Assembly (NCBI GenBank): GCA_945870425.1
Contig: CAMBSD010000016.1
Span: 22,695-86,694 of the forward strand
Reading direction: 5' to 3'
DNA length: 64,000 nucleotides
Source of the DNA: Chitinophaga pinensis
GTDB taxonomy: Bacteria > Bacteroidota > Bacteroidia > UKL13-3
The position numbers and the translations under genes were made by a program. A model generated the notes under the pieces. That model was not told where the DNA came from, ran no database searches, and worked only from the letters and a program-made list of their open reading frames with translations. Below, one piece after another: positions 9,478-18,148 of the stretch (positions within the stretch are counted from its first letter, which is position 1; every line of letters begins with the position of its first letter).

Positions 9478-11286
9478 TTACAACTTTCCATAACTTCTGT
9501 TAATGAAGTTGGTTAGTGCTTCACCTTGCAAAAGATTTTGAGATAACAAAGCCAAATCAAATGCATTTTTGAGTAAGCCTTCTTTTTCGCTATCATCCGA
9601 TAATTTAACCAACTTGCTGCTTAAGCTGTGATTGCTATTAATCACAACATTCCAAGATTCAGGCATTGAGCCAAACATATTCATGCCTTGCATGGCAGCC
9701 ATGTCTTTCATTCTGCGCTCCCACTCAGGTTTAATAATGCTTATAAAATTATCATCTGGTGCTAGGGCTTCAGTTTCAAATTTAAATCTCACATCGGCTT
9801 TAAATTGATTTTCGAAAGCTTCTTTCAAAGCCTTTTCATCATCCTCACTTAGCACTGATTCATTTTTGGTATCTTTATCAACCAATTTATCTACCGACTC
9901 AGAATCCACGCGCTTCATGGATACACCTTCGAATTTATTTTCTAAGGTAGAGATAAAATGACCATCCAAAACACCATTCAATTTCAAAATATCATAGCCA
10001 CGTTTTTCAATGGTTTTGATAAATGAATCTTGACCTAAAGGATTGTTTGAATAAATGAAAACCACTTTATTCTCTTTATCGGTTTGCAATACTGAAACCT
10101 TCTCTTTGTATTCTTCAATGGTAGAGTTTTCGCCTTTTATGTTTTGCAACAAACAGAACTTAGTAGCTCTTTCATAGAACTTAGGCTCAGCTATCATGCC
10201 ATATTTAACAAAGGTTCCAACGTTTTCCCATTTCTCTTCAAACTCTTTTCTGTCGGTTTTAAAAATCTCTTCCAACTTATCTGCTACCTTCTTAGTAATG
10301 TGTGCATTTATTTTCTTCACATTGGCATCACCTTGCAAATAGCTACGACTCACGTTTAACGGGATATCTGGAGAATCAATCACACCATGCAACAGCATCA
10401 AAAACTCAGGAACAATATCTTGAACCGAATCGGTGATGAATACTTGGTTGCTATACAATTGAATTTTATTGCGTTGTGCTTCAAACTCATCTTTAATCTT
10501 AGGGAAATATAATATTCCCGTAAGATTGAAAGGATAATCTACATTCAAATGAATCCAGAACAAAGGAGGTTCGCTCATTGGATACAATTCGCGGTAGAAT
10601 TGCTCGTAGTCTTCTTTTTTCAAATCAGCTGGAGCTTTTGTCCAAAGAGGTTGGGTATTGTTTATGATTTTCTCTTCAAACTCAATCTCGATAGGTAAGA
10701 ATTTACAATGCTTATCTAAAATATTTTTGATTCTAAAATTATCATTGAATTCTAAAGCATCATCTGCCAAGTGAAGGATGATTTCTGTTCCTCTGTCGGT
10801 TTTGTCATCATCCATTATTTCAAATTCAGTGCTGCCTTCGCATGTCCATCTAACTGCCTTAGAACCTTCTTTGTATGACAAGGAAACCAACTCTACTTTT
10901 TTGGCCACCATAAAGGCAGAGTAAAAACCTAATCCAAAATGACCAATGATTTGGTTGGCATTGTCTTTATATTTTTCTAAAAACTCTTCGGCACTACTAA
11001 AGGCCACTTGGTTGATGTATTTTTTTACTTCTTCTTCAGTTAAACCAATACCTCTATCAATAATGTGAAGGGTCTTATTGTCTTTGTCTAACTTCACTAC
11101 TATTTTGGTTTCACCCAATTCGCCTTTCATTTCGCCCATTGAGGCTAGGGTTTTCAACTTTTGGGTAGCATCTACTGCATTTGAGACCAACTCACGTAAA
11201 AAGATTTCATGGTCGCTGTACAAAAATTTTTTGATGATGGGAAAGATGTTTTCGGTATGTACCGATATGGTTCCTTTTTCTGACAT
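9478..11286 (-). CDS. htpG: Molecular chaperone HtpG (Hsp90 family)
   Basis: Bacterial Hsp90, an ATP-driven cytoplasmic chaperone for late folding of client proteins. 602 residues. The GHKL ATPase domain is visible: ELVSNAVDA (helix with the catalytic Glu and the Asn that holds Mg), IDRGIGLTEEE, and GHFGLGFYSAFMV (lid glycines). The middle domain contains IYSNNPLGQ and the C-terminal dimerisation domain ends in INRSYGKL. ATG at 11286 gives MSEKGTISVHTEN, the standard N-terminus; the 23-residue extension to 11355 is not Hsp90-like. Divergent from the propeller gene at 11507. Confidence 0.95.
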   Translation of the reverse strand: MSEKGTISVHTENIFPIIKKFLYSDHEIFLRELVSNAVDATQKLKTLASMGEMKGELGETKIVVKLDKDNKTLHIIDRGIGLTEEEVKKYINQVAFSSAEEFLEKYKDNANQIIGHFGLGFYSAFMVAKKVELVSLSYKEGSKAVRWTCEGSTEFEIMDDDKTDRGTEIILHLADDALEFNDNFRIKNILDKHCKFLPIEIEFEEKIINNTQPLWTKAPADLKKEDYEQFYRELYPMSEPPLFWIHLNVDYPFNLTGILYFPKIKDEFEAQRNKIQLYSNQVFITDSVQDIVPEFLMLLHGVIDSPDIPLNVSRSYLQGDANVKKINAHITKKVADKLEEIFKTDRKEFEEKWENVGTFVKYGMIAEPKFYERATKFCLLQNIKGENSTIEEYKEKVSVLQTDKENKVVFIYSNNPLGQDSFIKTIEKRGYDILKLNGVLDGHFISTLENKFEGVSMKRVDSESVDKLVDKDTKNESVLSEDDEKALKEAFENQFKADVRFKFETEALAPDDNFISIIKPEWERRMKDMAAMQGMNMFGSMPESWNVVINSNHSLSSKLVKLSDDSEKEGLLKNAFDLALLSQNLLQGEALTNFINRSYGKL

Positions 11287-11440
11287 AATTGAAAAATTTG
11301 AAAATGGGTTAATTGAAAATTTGTTCCTAATTGTTATTTCAATTTCAATAGACAAATGACGTTCCTAAAGACAATTGGCTGTCAAATAGTCGGCAAAACT
11401 GAAATTTTGTGATTTTTATGGGTTATAAGCTGACCATTAT

Positions 11441-11468
11441 TTGACATGGTATATTCTTCTTACATTTG
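11441..11468 (+). promoter_or_regulatory. Predicted Bacteroidota-type promoter for the TolB-like gene
   Basis: TTG at 11441-11443 and TACATTTG at 11461-11468, with 17 nt between, fit the -33/-7 consensus of the primary sigma factor of Bacteroidota (TTG, TAnnTTTG). Transcription would start about 11475, leaving a leader of about 30 nt before the ATG at 11507. Confidence 0.5.
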
Positions 11469-11506
11469 CCTTTGTTGCATCTTGCAATCGTCAAAACAAA
11501 ACATAC

Positions 11507-12547
11507 ATGAAAAAGACATTCATCCTTATACTCTCCCTTATGGCCCTGCATGGCATGGCCCAAACCACTGAAAAGCATTTCAAAAACCTGAAACAACTCA
11601 CCTATGGTGGTGATAATGCTGAAGCTTATTGGAGTTTCGACAATAAAAACCTGAGTTTTCAGAGCAATAACAAGGCTTGGGGCTTACAATGTGACCAAAT
11701 ATTCAATTTGAATATTGAAGAAGCTAAGAAAGATACCAATTATCGTCCGCCACTGATTAGCACTGGACTTGGTCGCACCACTTGCAGTTATTTTATGCCG
11801 GGTAACAAATCCATCCTTTTTGCCTCCACCCATTTGGCATCCAACGATTGTCCTGCAGAGCCACCACGTGGCGCTAAATACCTATGGGCGATCTATGAAA
11901 GTTTCGACATTTTCGTGTCTGACTTTAATGGAAAAATCACCAAACAATTAACCAACAGCCCTGGCTATGATGCAGAAGCTACAGTATCTCCCAAGGGAGA
12001 CAAAATTGTTTTCACCTCCACCCGCGGTGGCGACCTTGACCTATGGATTATGGATATTGATGGCAAAAATCATAAGCAAATCACTTTTGGTTTAGGTTAT
12101 GATGGGGGTGCTTTTTTCTCACCTGACGGGAAGCAATTGGTGTTCAGAGCCTCTCGTCCACAAACCGAAGAGGAGATAAAAGAATACAAAGATTACCTTT
12201 CAAAAGGCCTTGTAGCCCCTACCAATATGGAGATATACACTTGTAATATTGATGGTAGTAACCTAAAACAAGTAACGCATTTGGGCAAAGCCAATTGGGC
12301 ACCTTTCTTTCACCCCAACGGCAAGAAAATTATTTTCTCGAGCAATCACCATTCAACAAAAGGTTACGATTTTCAGTTATATATGATTGATGCAGATGGC
12401 AAGAATTTAGAGCGCATCACCAACGAAAGTATGTTTAACGCCTTCCCTATGTTTTCTCCTGATGGCAAAAAATTGGTATTTTCGTCAAATCGCAACAACC
12501 ATGGCACCCGAGACACCAATCTGTTTTTGGCCGATTGGGTAGAATAA
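11507..12547 (+). CDS. Exported TolB-like WD40/PD40 beta-propeller protein
   Basis: 346 residues starting with a signal peptide (MKKTFILIL, cleavage after HGMAQ). The mature part is a TolB-type propeller: repeated PD40 units such as FSPDGKQLVFRAS, FHPNGKKIIFSSN and FSPDGKKLVFSSN, each followed by a strand naming a molecule (WIMDIDGKN, YMIDADGKN). It probably acts in the periplasm or at the cell surface as a binding or peptide-processing accessory protein; TolB itself is part of Tol-Pal, but none of those genes is nearby. ATG at 11507 was preferred over 11441 because it directly precedes the signal peptide. Confidence 0.8.
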   Translation: MKKTFILILSLMALHGMAQTTEKHFKNLKQLTYGGDNAEAYWSFDNKNLSFQSNNKAWGLQCDQIFNLNIEEAKKDTNYRPPLISTGLGRTTCSYFMPGNKSILFASTHLASNDCPAEPPRGAKYLWAIYESFDIFVSDFNGKITKQLTNSPGYDAEATVSPKGDKIVFTSTRGGDLDLWIMDIDGKNHKQITFGLGYDGGAFFSPDGKQLVFRASRPQTEEEIKEYKDYLSKGLVAPTNMEIYTCNIDGSNLKQVTHLGKANWAPFFHPNGKKIIFSSNHHSTKGYDFQLYMIDADGKNLERITNESMFNAFPMFSPDGKKLVFSSNRNNHGTRDTNLFLADWVE

Positions 12548-12560
12548 AATATTAATAGGC

Positions 12561-12715
12561 TTTATCTATTACCATGCCTTTCAAGGCATGGTAATAGATA
12601 AAAATAATAGCCGGGCCTTAAAAGACCCGGAAATAGATACAAATAATTCCCGAGCCTTGAAAGGCTTGGGAATAGATAGAATAAGCAATTCATTTAAACT
12701 GCCTTGAAAGGCAGT
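12561..12715. repeat. Cluster of four palindromic hairpins
   Basis: Four hairpins stand in a row between the propeller gene and the M28 peptidase gene. The first is a 20-bp perfect stem (12561-12580 with 12583-12602). The others are 12611-12619/12622-12630, 12647-12658/12661-12672 and 12698-12705/12708-12715. All end at the same inner core, CCTT then two bases then AAGG or AAGA, and the first three have AATAGATA after the right arm, but the outer stem sequences differ while still pairing. This looks like a degenerate palindrome family rather than a terminator. Confidence 0.8.
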
Positions 12716-12735
12716 ATCATAAAATCAAACAAAAA

Positions 12736-13956
12736 ATGAAACTAAGAAACATCGTCCTACTGCTTCTCATCTCAAGCAAATTGTCTTTAGCACAAGTGCA
12801 AGAGGTTGATATCAAAAGTCATATCAGCTATTTGGCTGACGACAAATTGCAAGGCCGCGAGCCTGGCACCAAAGGAGAAAAATTAGCCTACAAATACATT
12901 CAAAAGCAGTTTGAAGAAATTGGGCTAAAGCCCAAAGGAAGCAAGGGATATTTACAGCATTTTGAATATAAAACCCTTGCCAGTCCGCATGACACCATTG
13001 GTCAAGGAAAGAAAAAAAATGGTAGCAATGTGGTGGGCTATCTTGATAATCAAGCAGCTTATACCATCATCATTGGTGGGCATTTCGACCATTTGGGATA
13101 TCATGAACACCCATCTTCCTTAGACAAAAACAAAAAGCTTATACATAATGGTGCTGATGACAATGCTTCGGGTACTGCGGGGGTGATTGCTTTAGCTAAA
13201 TATTTTAGCCAAAACAATATCAAAGAAAAATGCAATTTTTTATTCATTTGTTTTTCGGGTGAAGAAGATGGTTTGATTGGTTCAAAATATTTTGCAAACA
13301 ACCCTACCATTGATTTGAAAGATGTACAATGCATGTTAAACATGGACATGATTGGACGTTTGAATGACAGTACCCTTAAATTGATGGTGTATGGAGTAGG
13401 CACAAGCACTAATTACAGTTCGATTTTTTCAAACTTAAACACTCCTCTAAAACTTGGCTATGACTCAGCAGGAATTGGCCCGTCAGATCAAACCTCTTTT
13501 TACTTAAAGGACATTCCAGTATTGCATTTCTTCACAGGGCAACATTCGGATTACCACAAGTCAAGTGATGATACAGAAAAGGTAAACTTTAAAGGTGAGA
13601 TTATGGTATTGGATTTAATCATCCAAATAGCTGAAAAAATTTGTAATGAACCTAAACTTAACTTCACCAAAACCAAGCAACCTGAAAGCCAAAAAGTAAG
13701 TTTTAAAGTAACCTTAGGCATCATGCCTGATTATACTTTTGAAGGCAAAGGTTTGAGGGTAGACAATGTAAACGATGGCAAACCTGCAGAAAAAGCTGGA
13801 CTCAAAGCAGGCGATATCATTATGCAAATTGGAAGTATTAAGATTGACAATATCTATGATTACATGAAAGCCTTAGGTCAATTTAAAAAAGGAGAAAGCA
13901 CCACGATTGACTTTTTGAGAGAGGGTAAAATGCAGCAAGTGAGTTTGACGTTTTAG
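12736..13956 (+). CDS. Exported M28-family aminopeptidase with C-terminal PDZ domain
   Basis: 406 residues with a signal peptide (cleavage after SLAQ). The M28 zinc-peptidase core is complete: GGHFDHLG (first His and Asp), GADDNASG (bridging Asp), SGEEDG (catalytic Glu pair), NMDMIGR and the late His in FTGQHSDYHKSSDD. Residues about 330-406 form a PDZ domain (GLRVDNVNDGKPAEKAGLKAGDII), which usually binds C-termini of substrates or partners. It should act as a periplasmic or secreted aminopeptidase. It follows the hairpin cluster, 20 bp after the last one. Confidence 0.9.
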   Translation: MKLRNIVLLLLISSKLSLAQVQEVDIKSHISYLADDKLQGREPGTKGEKLAYKYIQKQFEEIGLKPKGSKGYLQHFEYKTLASPHDTIGQGKKKNGSNVVGYLDNQAAYTIIIGGHFDHLGYHEHPSSLDKNKKLIHNGADDNASGTAGVIALAKYFSQNNIKEKCNFLFICFSGEEDGLIGSKYFANNPTIDLKDVQCMLNMDMIGRLNDSTLKLMVYGVGTSTNYSSIFSNLNTPLKLGYDSAGIGPSDQTSFYLKDIPVLHFFTGQHSDYHKSSDDTEKVNFKGEIMVLDLIIQIAEKICNEPKLNFTKTKQPESQKVSFKVTLGIMPDYTFEGKGLRVDNVNDGKPAEKAGLKAGDIIMQIGSIKIDNIYDYMKALGQFKKGESTTIDFLREGKMQQVSLTF

Positions 13957-14187
13957 TTAATTGTCAGGACACGATTAAAGGGATTAAAGGATTGCCAAGG
14001 TTTTTGTATGATTTAGGTAATTACTTCACGATAATATTTCATAATAAGTTTTTATAACCAAGCATCAGGGTAGTTTATTTGATTCATTTTTTTCCCAAAT
14101 CCCTCTCCTGCTTTGCATACCCCTTATTGTCCGTTTGTGTAAAGCTATTTCTAATCTGACACGATATGATTACTTTAGTGGCTTCAA

Positions 14188-14847
14188 ATGATAGAGCTAA
14201 GCAACATCCAAAAGTCATATACCGTTGGCGACAACAAACTTCAGGTTCTTAAGGGCATTGACCTAAAAATACACGAGGGTGAAATGGTTTCTATCATGGG
14301 CTCCTCGGGAAGTGGAAAATCAACCCTACTCAATATTCTAGGCATTCTCGATAGCTACGATGCTGGCCATTACAAGCTTGGTGGAAATTTAATTCAGCAC
14401 TTGAATGAAACAAAAGCAGCGCAATTACGTAATCAATACATTGGCTTTGTCTTTCAATCATTCAACCTCATTTCATTCAAAAATGCCTTGGAAAACGTAT
14501 CGCTTCCTTTGTATTACCAAAAAGTGAGTCGCAAAAAACGTAACCAAATTGCACTTGAGTATTTGGATAAAGTGGGATTGAAACAATGGGCAGAACACAT
14601 GCCCAATGAAATGAGTGGTGGACAAAAGCAAAGAGTAGCCATAGCAAGGGCCTTAATTGCTCAACCAAAAATCATATTAGCAGATGAACCTACTGGAGCA
14701 CTGGACACACAGACTAGCTACGAAGTAATGAGTTTGCTTAAAGAAATAAATAAAAGTGGTATTACAGTAGTGATTGTAACACACGAACATGATATAGCTG
14801 AAATGACAGACAGAACGATTCGTTTGAAAGACGGACTGATTGTGTAG
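14188..14847 (+). CDS. ABC transporter ATPase, MacB/LolD type
   Basis: 219 residues, the normal length for a free-standing LolD/MacB-type ATPase. Walker [10 protein letters not shown] is at about residues 38-46, the Q-loop is FVFQSFNLI, the signature is MSGGQKQR, Walker B is [12 protein letters not shown] and the H-loop is IVTHEHD. The hydrophobic N-terminal [14 protein letters not shown] is the usual first strand. It powers the two FtsX-like permeases encoded downstream, with the HlyD-like adaptor. The permeases hold their own periplasmic domains but no ATPase, so this is the split form of MacB. It is the first gene of the operon. Confidence 0.92.
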   Translation: MIELSNIQKSYTVGDNKLQVLKGIDLKIHEGEMVSIMGSSGSGKSTLLNILGILDSYDAGHYKLGGNLIQHLNETKAAQLRNQYIGFVFQSFNLISFKNALENVSLPLYYQKVSRKKRNQIALEYLDKVGLKQWAEHMPNEMSGGQKQRVAIARALIAQPKIILADEPTGALDTQTSYEVMSLLKEINKSGITVVIVTHEHDIAEMTDRTIRLKDGLIV

Positions 14848-14973
14848 TGCGGAATGCGGAATAAGGTAAAGTATAAATAAAAGTAACAATAAAAGTATAA
14901 AATTGAAATTAATAAAGTGGTGCTAAAAATTTGATTTCGAAATTTTGTCACTTCGCAATTCGCATTTAAAATT
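14846..14973. repeat. Operon-internal palindromic spacer, copy 1
   Basis: The space from the stop codon of the ATPase gene to the next ATG begins with AGTGCGGAATGCGGAAT (14846-14862) and ends with an imperfectly complementary arm, TTCGAAATTTTGTCA (14936-14950) followed by CTTCGCAATTCGCATT. The right arm recurs before the next two genes of the operon, at 15378-15392 and 16759-16773, always 24-28 nt before an ATG. Confidence 0.65.
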
Positions 14974-15342
14974 ATGAATAGTGATTTTGAAAATCTAAAA
15001 TCGAGAACACAAAAGTTTGCCTTAGGCATTATCAATCTGACCAAGCAAATGAGTGGAGATCAAGTATCAAAAGTATTAGGAAATCAACTTTTGAGGGCAG
15101 GCACATCTGTTGGTGCAAACTACAGGTCAGCATGCAGAGCAAGGTCAAAAGCAGATTTTATTTCTAAAATAACGATAGTTGAAGAAGAGGTCGATGAATG
15201 TGTTTATTGGTTAGAATTAATTGAACTGTCTGAAACTTTAAATTCAAAAGATGTGGCTATTTTGAGAAAAGAAGCATCTGAATTAACTGCTATTTTTACT
15301 GCTTCAGGAAAGACAGCAAAAGAATCCGTTCAAAAGAAATAA
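14974..15342 (+). CDS. Four-helix bundle protein (23S rRNA IVS-encoded type)
   Basis: 122 residues, all helical by sequence. The pattern LKSRTQKFALGI, then QLLRAGTSVGANYRSA and SKADFISKITIVEEEVDECVYWLELI, is that of the four-helix bundle family TIGR02436/PF05635, first known from insertions in 23S rRNA genes and very common as single genes in Bacteroidota. The molecular role is unknown. It is placed between the ATPase and the first permease of an ABC operon, flanked by palindromic spacers, which suggests it was inserted there and does not belong to the transporter. Confidence 0.88.
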   Translation: MNSDFENLKSRTQKFALGIINLTKQMSGDQVSKVLGNQLLRAGTSVGANYRSACRARSKADFISKITIVEEEVDECVYWLELIELSETLNSKDVAILRKEASELTAIFTASGKTAKESVQKK

Positions 15343-15377
15343 TATTGAATGATTGAAAAAGATATCAAAAAGAAGAT

Positions 15378-15416
15378 TTCGCATTTTTGTCACTTCACAT
15401 TCCGCAATTAGATTAA
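15378..15416. repeat. Operon-internal palindromic spacer, copy 2 (right arm only)
   Basis: TTCGCATTTTTGTCA (15378-15392) followed by CTTCACATTCCGCAATT repeats the right arm of the spacers at 14936 and 16759. The complementary left arm is missing here. It ends 28 nt or less before the ATG at 15420. Confidence 0.6.
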
Positions 15417-15419
15417 GAC

Positions 15420-16652
15420 ATGTTTGACATAGACAAATGGCAAGAAATATTTGCTACCATTAGCAAAAATAGGCTGCGCACAGTTCTTACAGGCTTTAGT
15501 GTGGCTTGGGGAATTTTCATGCTTATTGTTTTGTTGGGCACTGGCAATGGCCTTGGTAATGGAGTAAAAAGTCAGTTTGCTAGAGATGCAGTTAATAGTG
15601 TTTGGTTTAACAATGGAAGAACATCTGTTGCTTATGATGGTATGCAACCTGGCAGGGATATCCGCTTAACCAATGAGGATTATCAAGCTATACGACAAAA
15701 TGTAAAAAGCATTGAACATCTTTCTCCTCGTTTGCAACTGTATGATGTGAACCAATTTAATTATAAAAATAAATATGGTAGTTTCAGCACCAAAGGCTGC
15801 AACTACGATATGATATTTGCTGAAAAAATTGAGGTATTGAAAGGTCGTTTTGTAAACGAATTGGACATCAAAGAATGTAGGAAAGTGTGTGCCATTGGGC
15901 AGCAAGTGGTTGATGAAATGTTTAAAGGCGAAGAACCTATCGACAAACTAATCAATATCAATAGCATTCCTTTTAAAGTGATTGGTGTGTTTAAAGATGG
16001 TGGCGGACCAGATGATAACCGCAGGGCATATATCCCTATCAGCACTTCGCAAAGGGTATTTGGGAATGACAACAAATTAGATCAAATCATCTTTACCTTA
16101 CCTGAAAGTGACATGGAAAACAGTGAGGTGATAAGTGATGAAGTGTATAAGTTATTAGCCCAGCGTCACCATTTCAACCCTGAAGATAAGAAGGCCGTTT
16201 TTCTATGGAATAACCTGTTAGAATTTAAGCGCATCATGGGTTTGATTGATGGCATACGTTTGTTTATTTGGATCATTGGCATCGGCACTTTAATAGCAGG
16301 AATTGTAGGTGTAAGCAATATCATGATGATAGTGGTGAAAGAACGAACCAAAGAAATTGGCATTCGTAAAGCTTTAGGTGCTACTCCTGCCAGTATCATT
16401 TCTCTTATTATTCAAGAAAGTGTTTTTATTACTGCTATATCTGGGTATGTGGGTATGATGCTCGGAATTGGTTTGCTTGAGTTGGCGCAAACGTATATGC
16501 CCGACAGTGACTATTTCAGGAAACCAGAAGTAGATTTAACAGTAGTCTTGGAGGCATTGGCAGTTTTGATTTTTGCTGGTTTCTTAGCAGGATTTTTTCC
16601 CGCTAGAAAAGCAGCCAAAATAGAACCTATTGAGGCATTGAGAGCGGAATAA
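15420..16652 (+). CDS. ABC transporter permease, MacB/FtsX type (first of two)
   Basis: 410 residues. One N-terminal membrane helix (about 20-45, after NRLRTVLTGFSVAWGIF), a large periplasmic MacB_PCD domain, then three helices in the FtsX domain (about 275-405: LFIWIIGIGTLIAGIVGVSN, the coupling segment VKERTKEIGIRKALGATP, and the last helix ending FFPARKAAKIEPIEALRAE). This is the standard half-transporter of MacB type. It should pair with the second permease to form a heterodimer with the ATPase of 14188-14847. Confidence 0.92.
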   Translation: MFDIDKWQEIFATISKNRLRTVLTGFSVAWGIFMLIVLLGTGNGLGNGVKSQFARDAVNSVWFNNGRTSVAYDGMQPGRDIRLTNEDYQAIRQNVKSIEHLSPRLQLYDVNQFNYKNKYGSFSTKGCNYDMIFAEKIEVLKGRFVNELDIKECRKVCAIGQQVVDEMFKGEEPIDKLININSIPFKVIGVFKDGGGPDDNRRAYIPISTSQRVFGNDNKLDQIIFTLPESDMENSEVISDEVYKLLAQRHHFNPEDKKAVFLWNNLLEFKRIMGLIDGIRLFIWIIGIGTLIAGIVGVSNIMMIVVKERTKEIGIRKALGATPASIISLIIQESVFITAISGYVGMMLGIGLLELAQTYMPDSDYFRKPEVDLTVVLEALAVLIFAGFLAGFFPARKAAKIEPIEALRAE

Positions 16653-16660
16653 ATTCGAAA

Positions 16661-16779
16661 TGCGGAGTGACAAAAATGCGAAATGAAATAAAAAGATTTA
16701 AAACAGAACAAATTATAAAAGAAGAAGTGAAAATAAAAAATTGCAATAAAATACATACTTCGCATTTTTGTCATTCCGC
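16661..16779. repeat. Operon-internal palindromic spacer, copy 3
   Basis: Two arms, 16661-16684 and 16757-16779, are complementary at about 21 of 23 positions (left arm core GAGTGACAAAAATGCG, right arm core CGCATTTTTGTCATTC). Between them lie about 72 AT-rich bases. The element starts a few bases after the stop of the first permease and ends 18 nt before the ATG of the second, so translation of the second permease may depend on this hairpin. Confidence 0.75.
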
Positions 16780-16797
16780 ACTCCACATTCAAAATTA

Positions 16798-18045
16798 ATG
16801 GATCGTATAAACGAAATATACCAGACCCTCAGCAAGAACAAGCTAAGAACCGTACTCACCGCTTTTGGTGTGTTTTGGGGCATCCTTATGCTTATCATCA
16901 TGCTGGGTGCTGGTCATGGTTTGGAAAATGGCGTAGGTCGTATGTTTGGGGGTTCTGCTAAAAATGCTGTTTATATTTGGGCACAACAAACCTCCATTGC
17001 TTACAAAGGCTTGCCTAGAGGTAGAGGATTCAACTTTTTGATTGATGATGTGAAAGCCATCAAAGACAATGTGCCTGAATTGGGAGTGATTGCCCCTGCT
17101 GCACAGTTGGGTGGTTATAGAGGAGAGAATAATGTAAATAGAGGCAAATTTACAGGAGCCTTCACGGTTAGAGGAGATTTTCCAGATACTCGTAAAGTGC
17201 AAACTTTTAAAATAAAACAAGGAAGATTTTTAAATGAACTCGACATTATAGAATCAAGGAAAGTATGTGTGATTGCGCAAAGGGTGGAGGAAATATTGTT
17301 TCCTAAAAATGAAAATCCGATTGAGAAATACATTCAAATAAATGGGGTTTATTTTAAAGTAATAGGCTGCATTAAGGCCGACAATACAAGCGATGATGCA
17401 ATGGAAAAAATGCAAACCATATATATGCCTTTCACTACTTTTCAGAATGCTTTCAATTTTGGAGGTAAAATTGGTTGGTTTACACTAACAGCAAAAGACA
17501 ATATCCCTGCATCGGTGGTGGAGAACAAAATCAAAACAATATTAAAGCAAAGGCATTCCATTGCCCCCGATGATGAGCGAGCCATTGGCAGTTGGAACAG
17601 CGAAAAAGAATTTCAAAAACTCATGGGATTATTTCGTGGCATTGAAATGCTTGTTTGGATTGTGGGTGTTGGCACCTTGTTAGCAGGAGTTATTGGTGTA
17701 AGTAATATCATGCTTATCATTGTAAAAGAAAGAACCAAAGAGATTGGGGTGCGCAGGGCCATTGGTGCTACACCTCTCAATATCATGAGTCAAGTGGTGG
17801 CTGAGAGCATTGTATTAACATCCATTGCTGGTTATGTAGGTTTGGTGGTTGGGGTGTTTTTGCTTGAAGGTATTAATGCAGCCTTACAAGGTCAAGAAAC
17901 AGGAATGTTTCAAAACCCTGGAGTGGATATAGAAGTGGCTGTAAAGGCATTAATAATCCTTATCATTTCAGGTGCCTTGGCAGGCATTATACCTGCAAGA
18001 AAAGCAGTTGGAATTAGTCCTGTAGAAGCATTGAGAAATGAATAA
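16798..18045 (+). CDS. ABC transporter permease, MacB/FtsX type (second of two)
   Basis: 415 residues, paralogous to the preceding permease along its length: the N-terminal helix follows KNKLRTVLTAFGVFWGIL, the periplasmic domain is in the middle, and the C-terminal FtsX domain has LVWIVGVGTLLAGVIGVSN, VKERTKEIGVRRAIGATP and IPARKAVGISPVEALRNE. The pair probably arose by tandem duplication. ATG at 16798 was chosen because it starts at the same position as the paralogue (MDRINEIYQTL against MFDIDKWQEIF); an upstream start at 16768 lies inside the palindromic spacer. Confidence 0.92.
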   Translation: MDRINEIYQTLSKNKLRTVLTAFGVFWGILMLIIMLGAGHGLENGVGRMFGGSAKNAVYIWAQQTSIAYKGLPRGRGFNFLIDDVKAIKDNVPELGVIAPAAQLGGYRGENNVNRGKFTGAFTVRGDFPDTRKVQTFKIKQGRFLNELDIIESRKVCVIAQRVEEILFPKNENPIEKYIQINGVYFKVIGCIKADNTSDDAMEKMQTIYMPFTTFQNAFNFGGKIGWFTLTAKDNIPASVVENKIKTILKQRHSIAPDDERAIGSWNSEKEFQKLMGLFRGIEMLVWIVGVGTLLAGVIGVSNIMLIIVKERTKEIGVRRAIGATPLNIMSQVVAESIVLTSIAGYVGLVVGVFLLEGINAALQGQETGMFQNPGVDIEVAVKALIILIISGALAGIIPARKAVGISPVEALRNE

Positions 18046-18059
18046 GAAATGTTGAATTT

Positions 18060-18075
18060 CCCCTCTTGGGAGGGG
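18060..18075. repeat. Short GC-rich hairpin between permease and adaptor genes
   Basis: CCCCTCTTGGGAGGGG forms a 6-bp GC stem with a 4-nt loop, followed by TTAGGGGTGGGT. This kind of text is a common intergenic repeat of Bacteroidota. It has no T-tract and is unlikely to be a full terminator. Confidence 0.5.
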
Positions 18076-18148
18076 TTAGGGGTGGGTTGAAAAAATTTAA
18101 AATTAATAGACTAGCTGCGAAAAGCTCACAGTTAGTTGCAAATATAAT

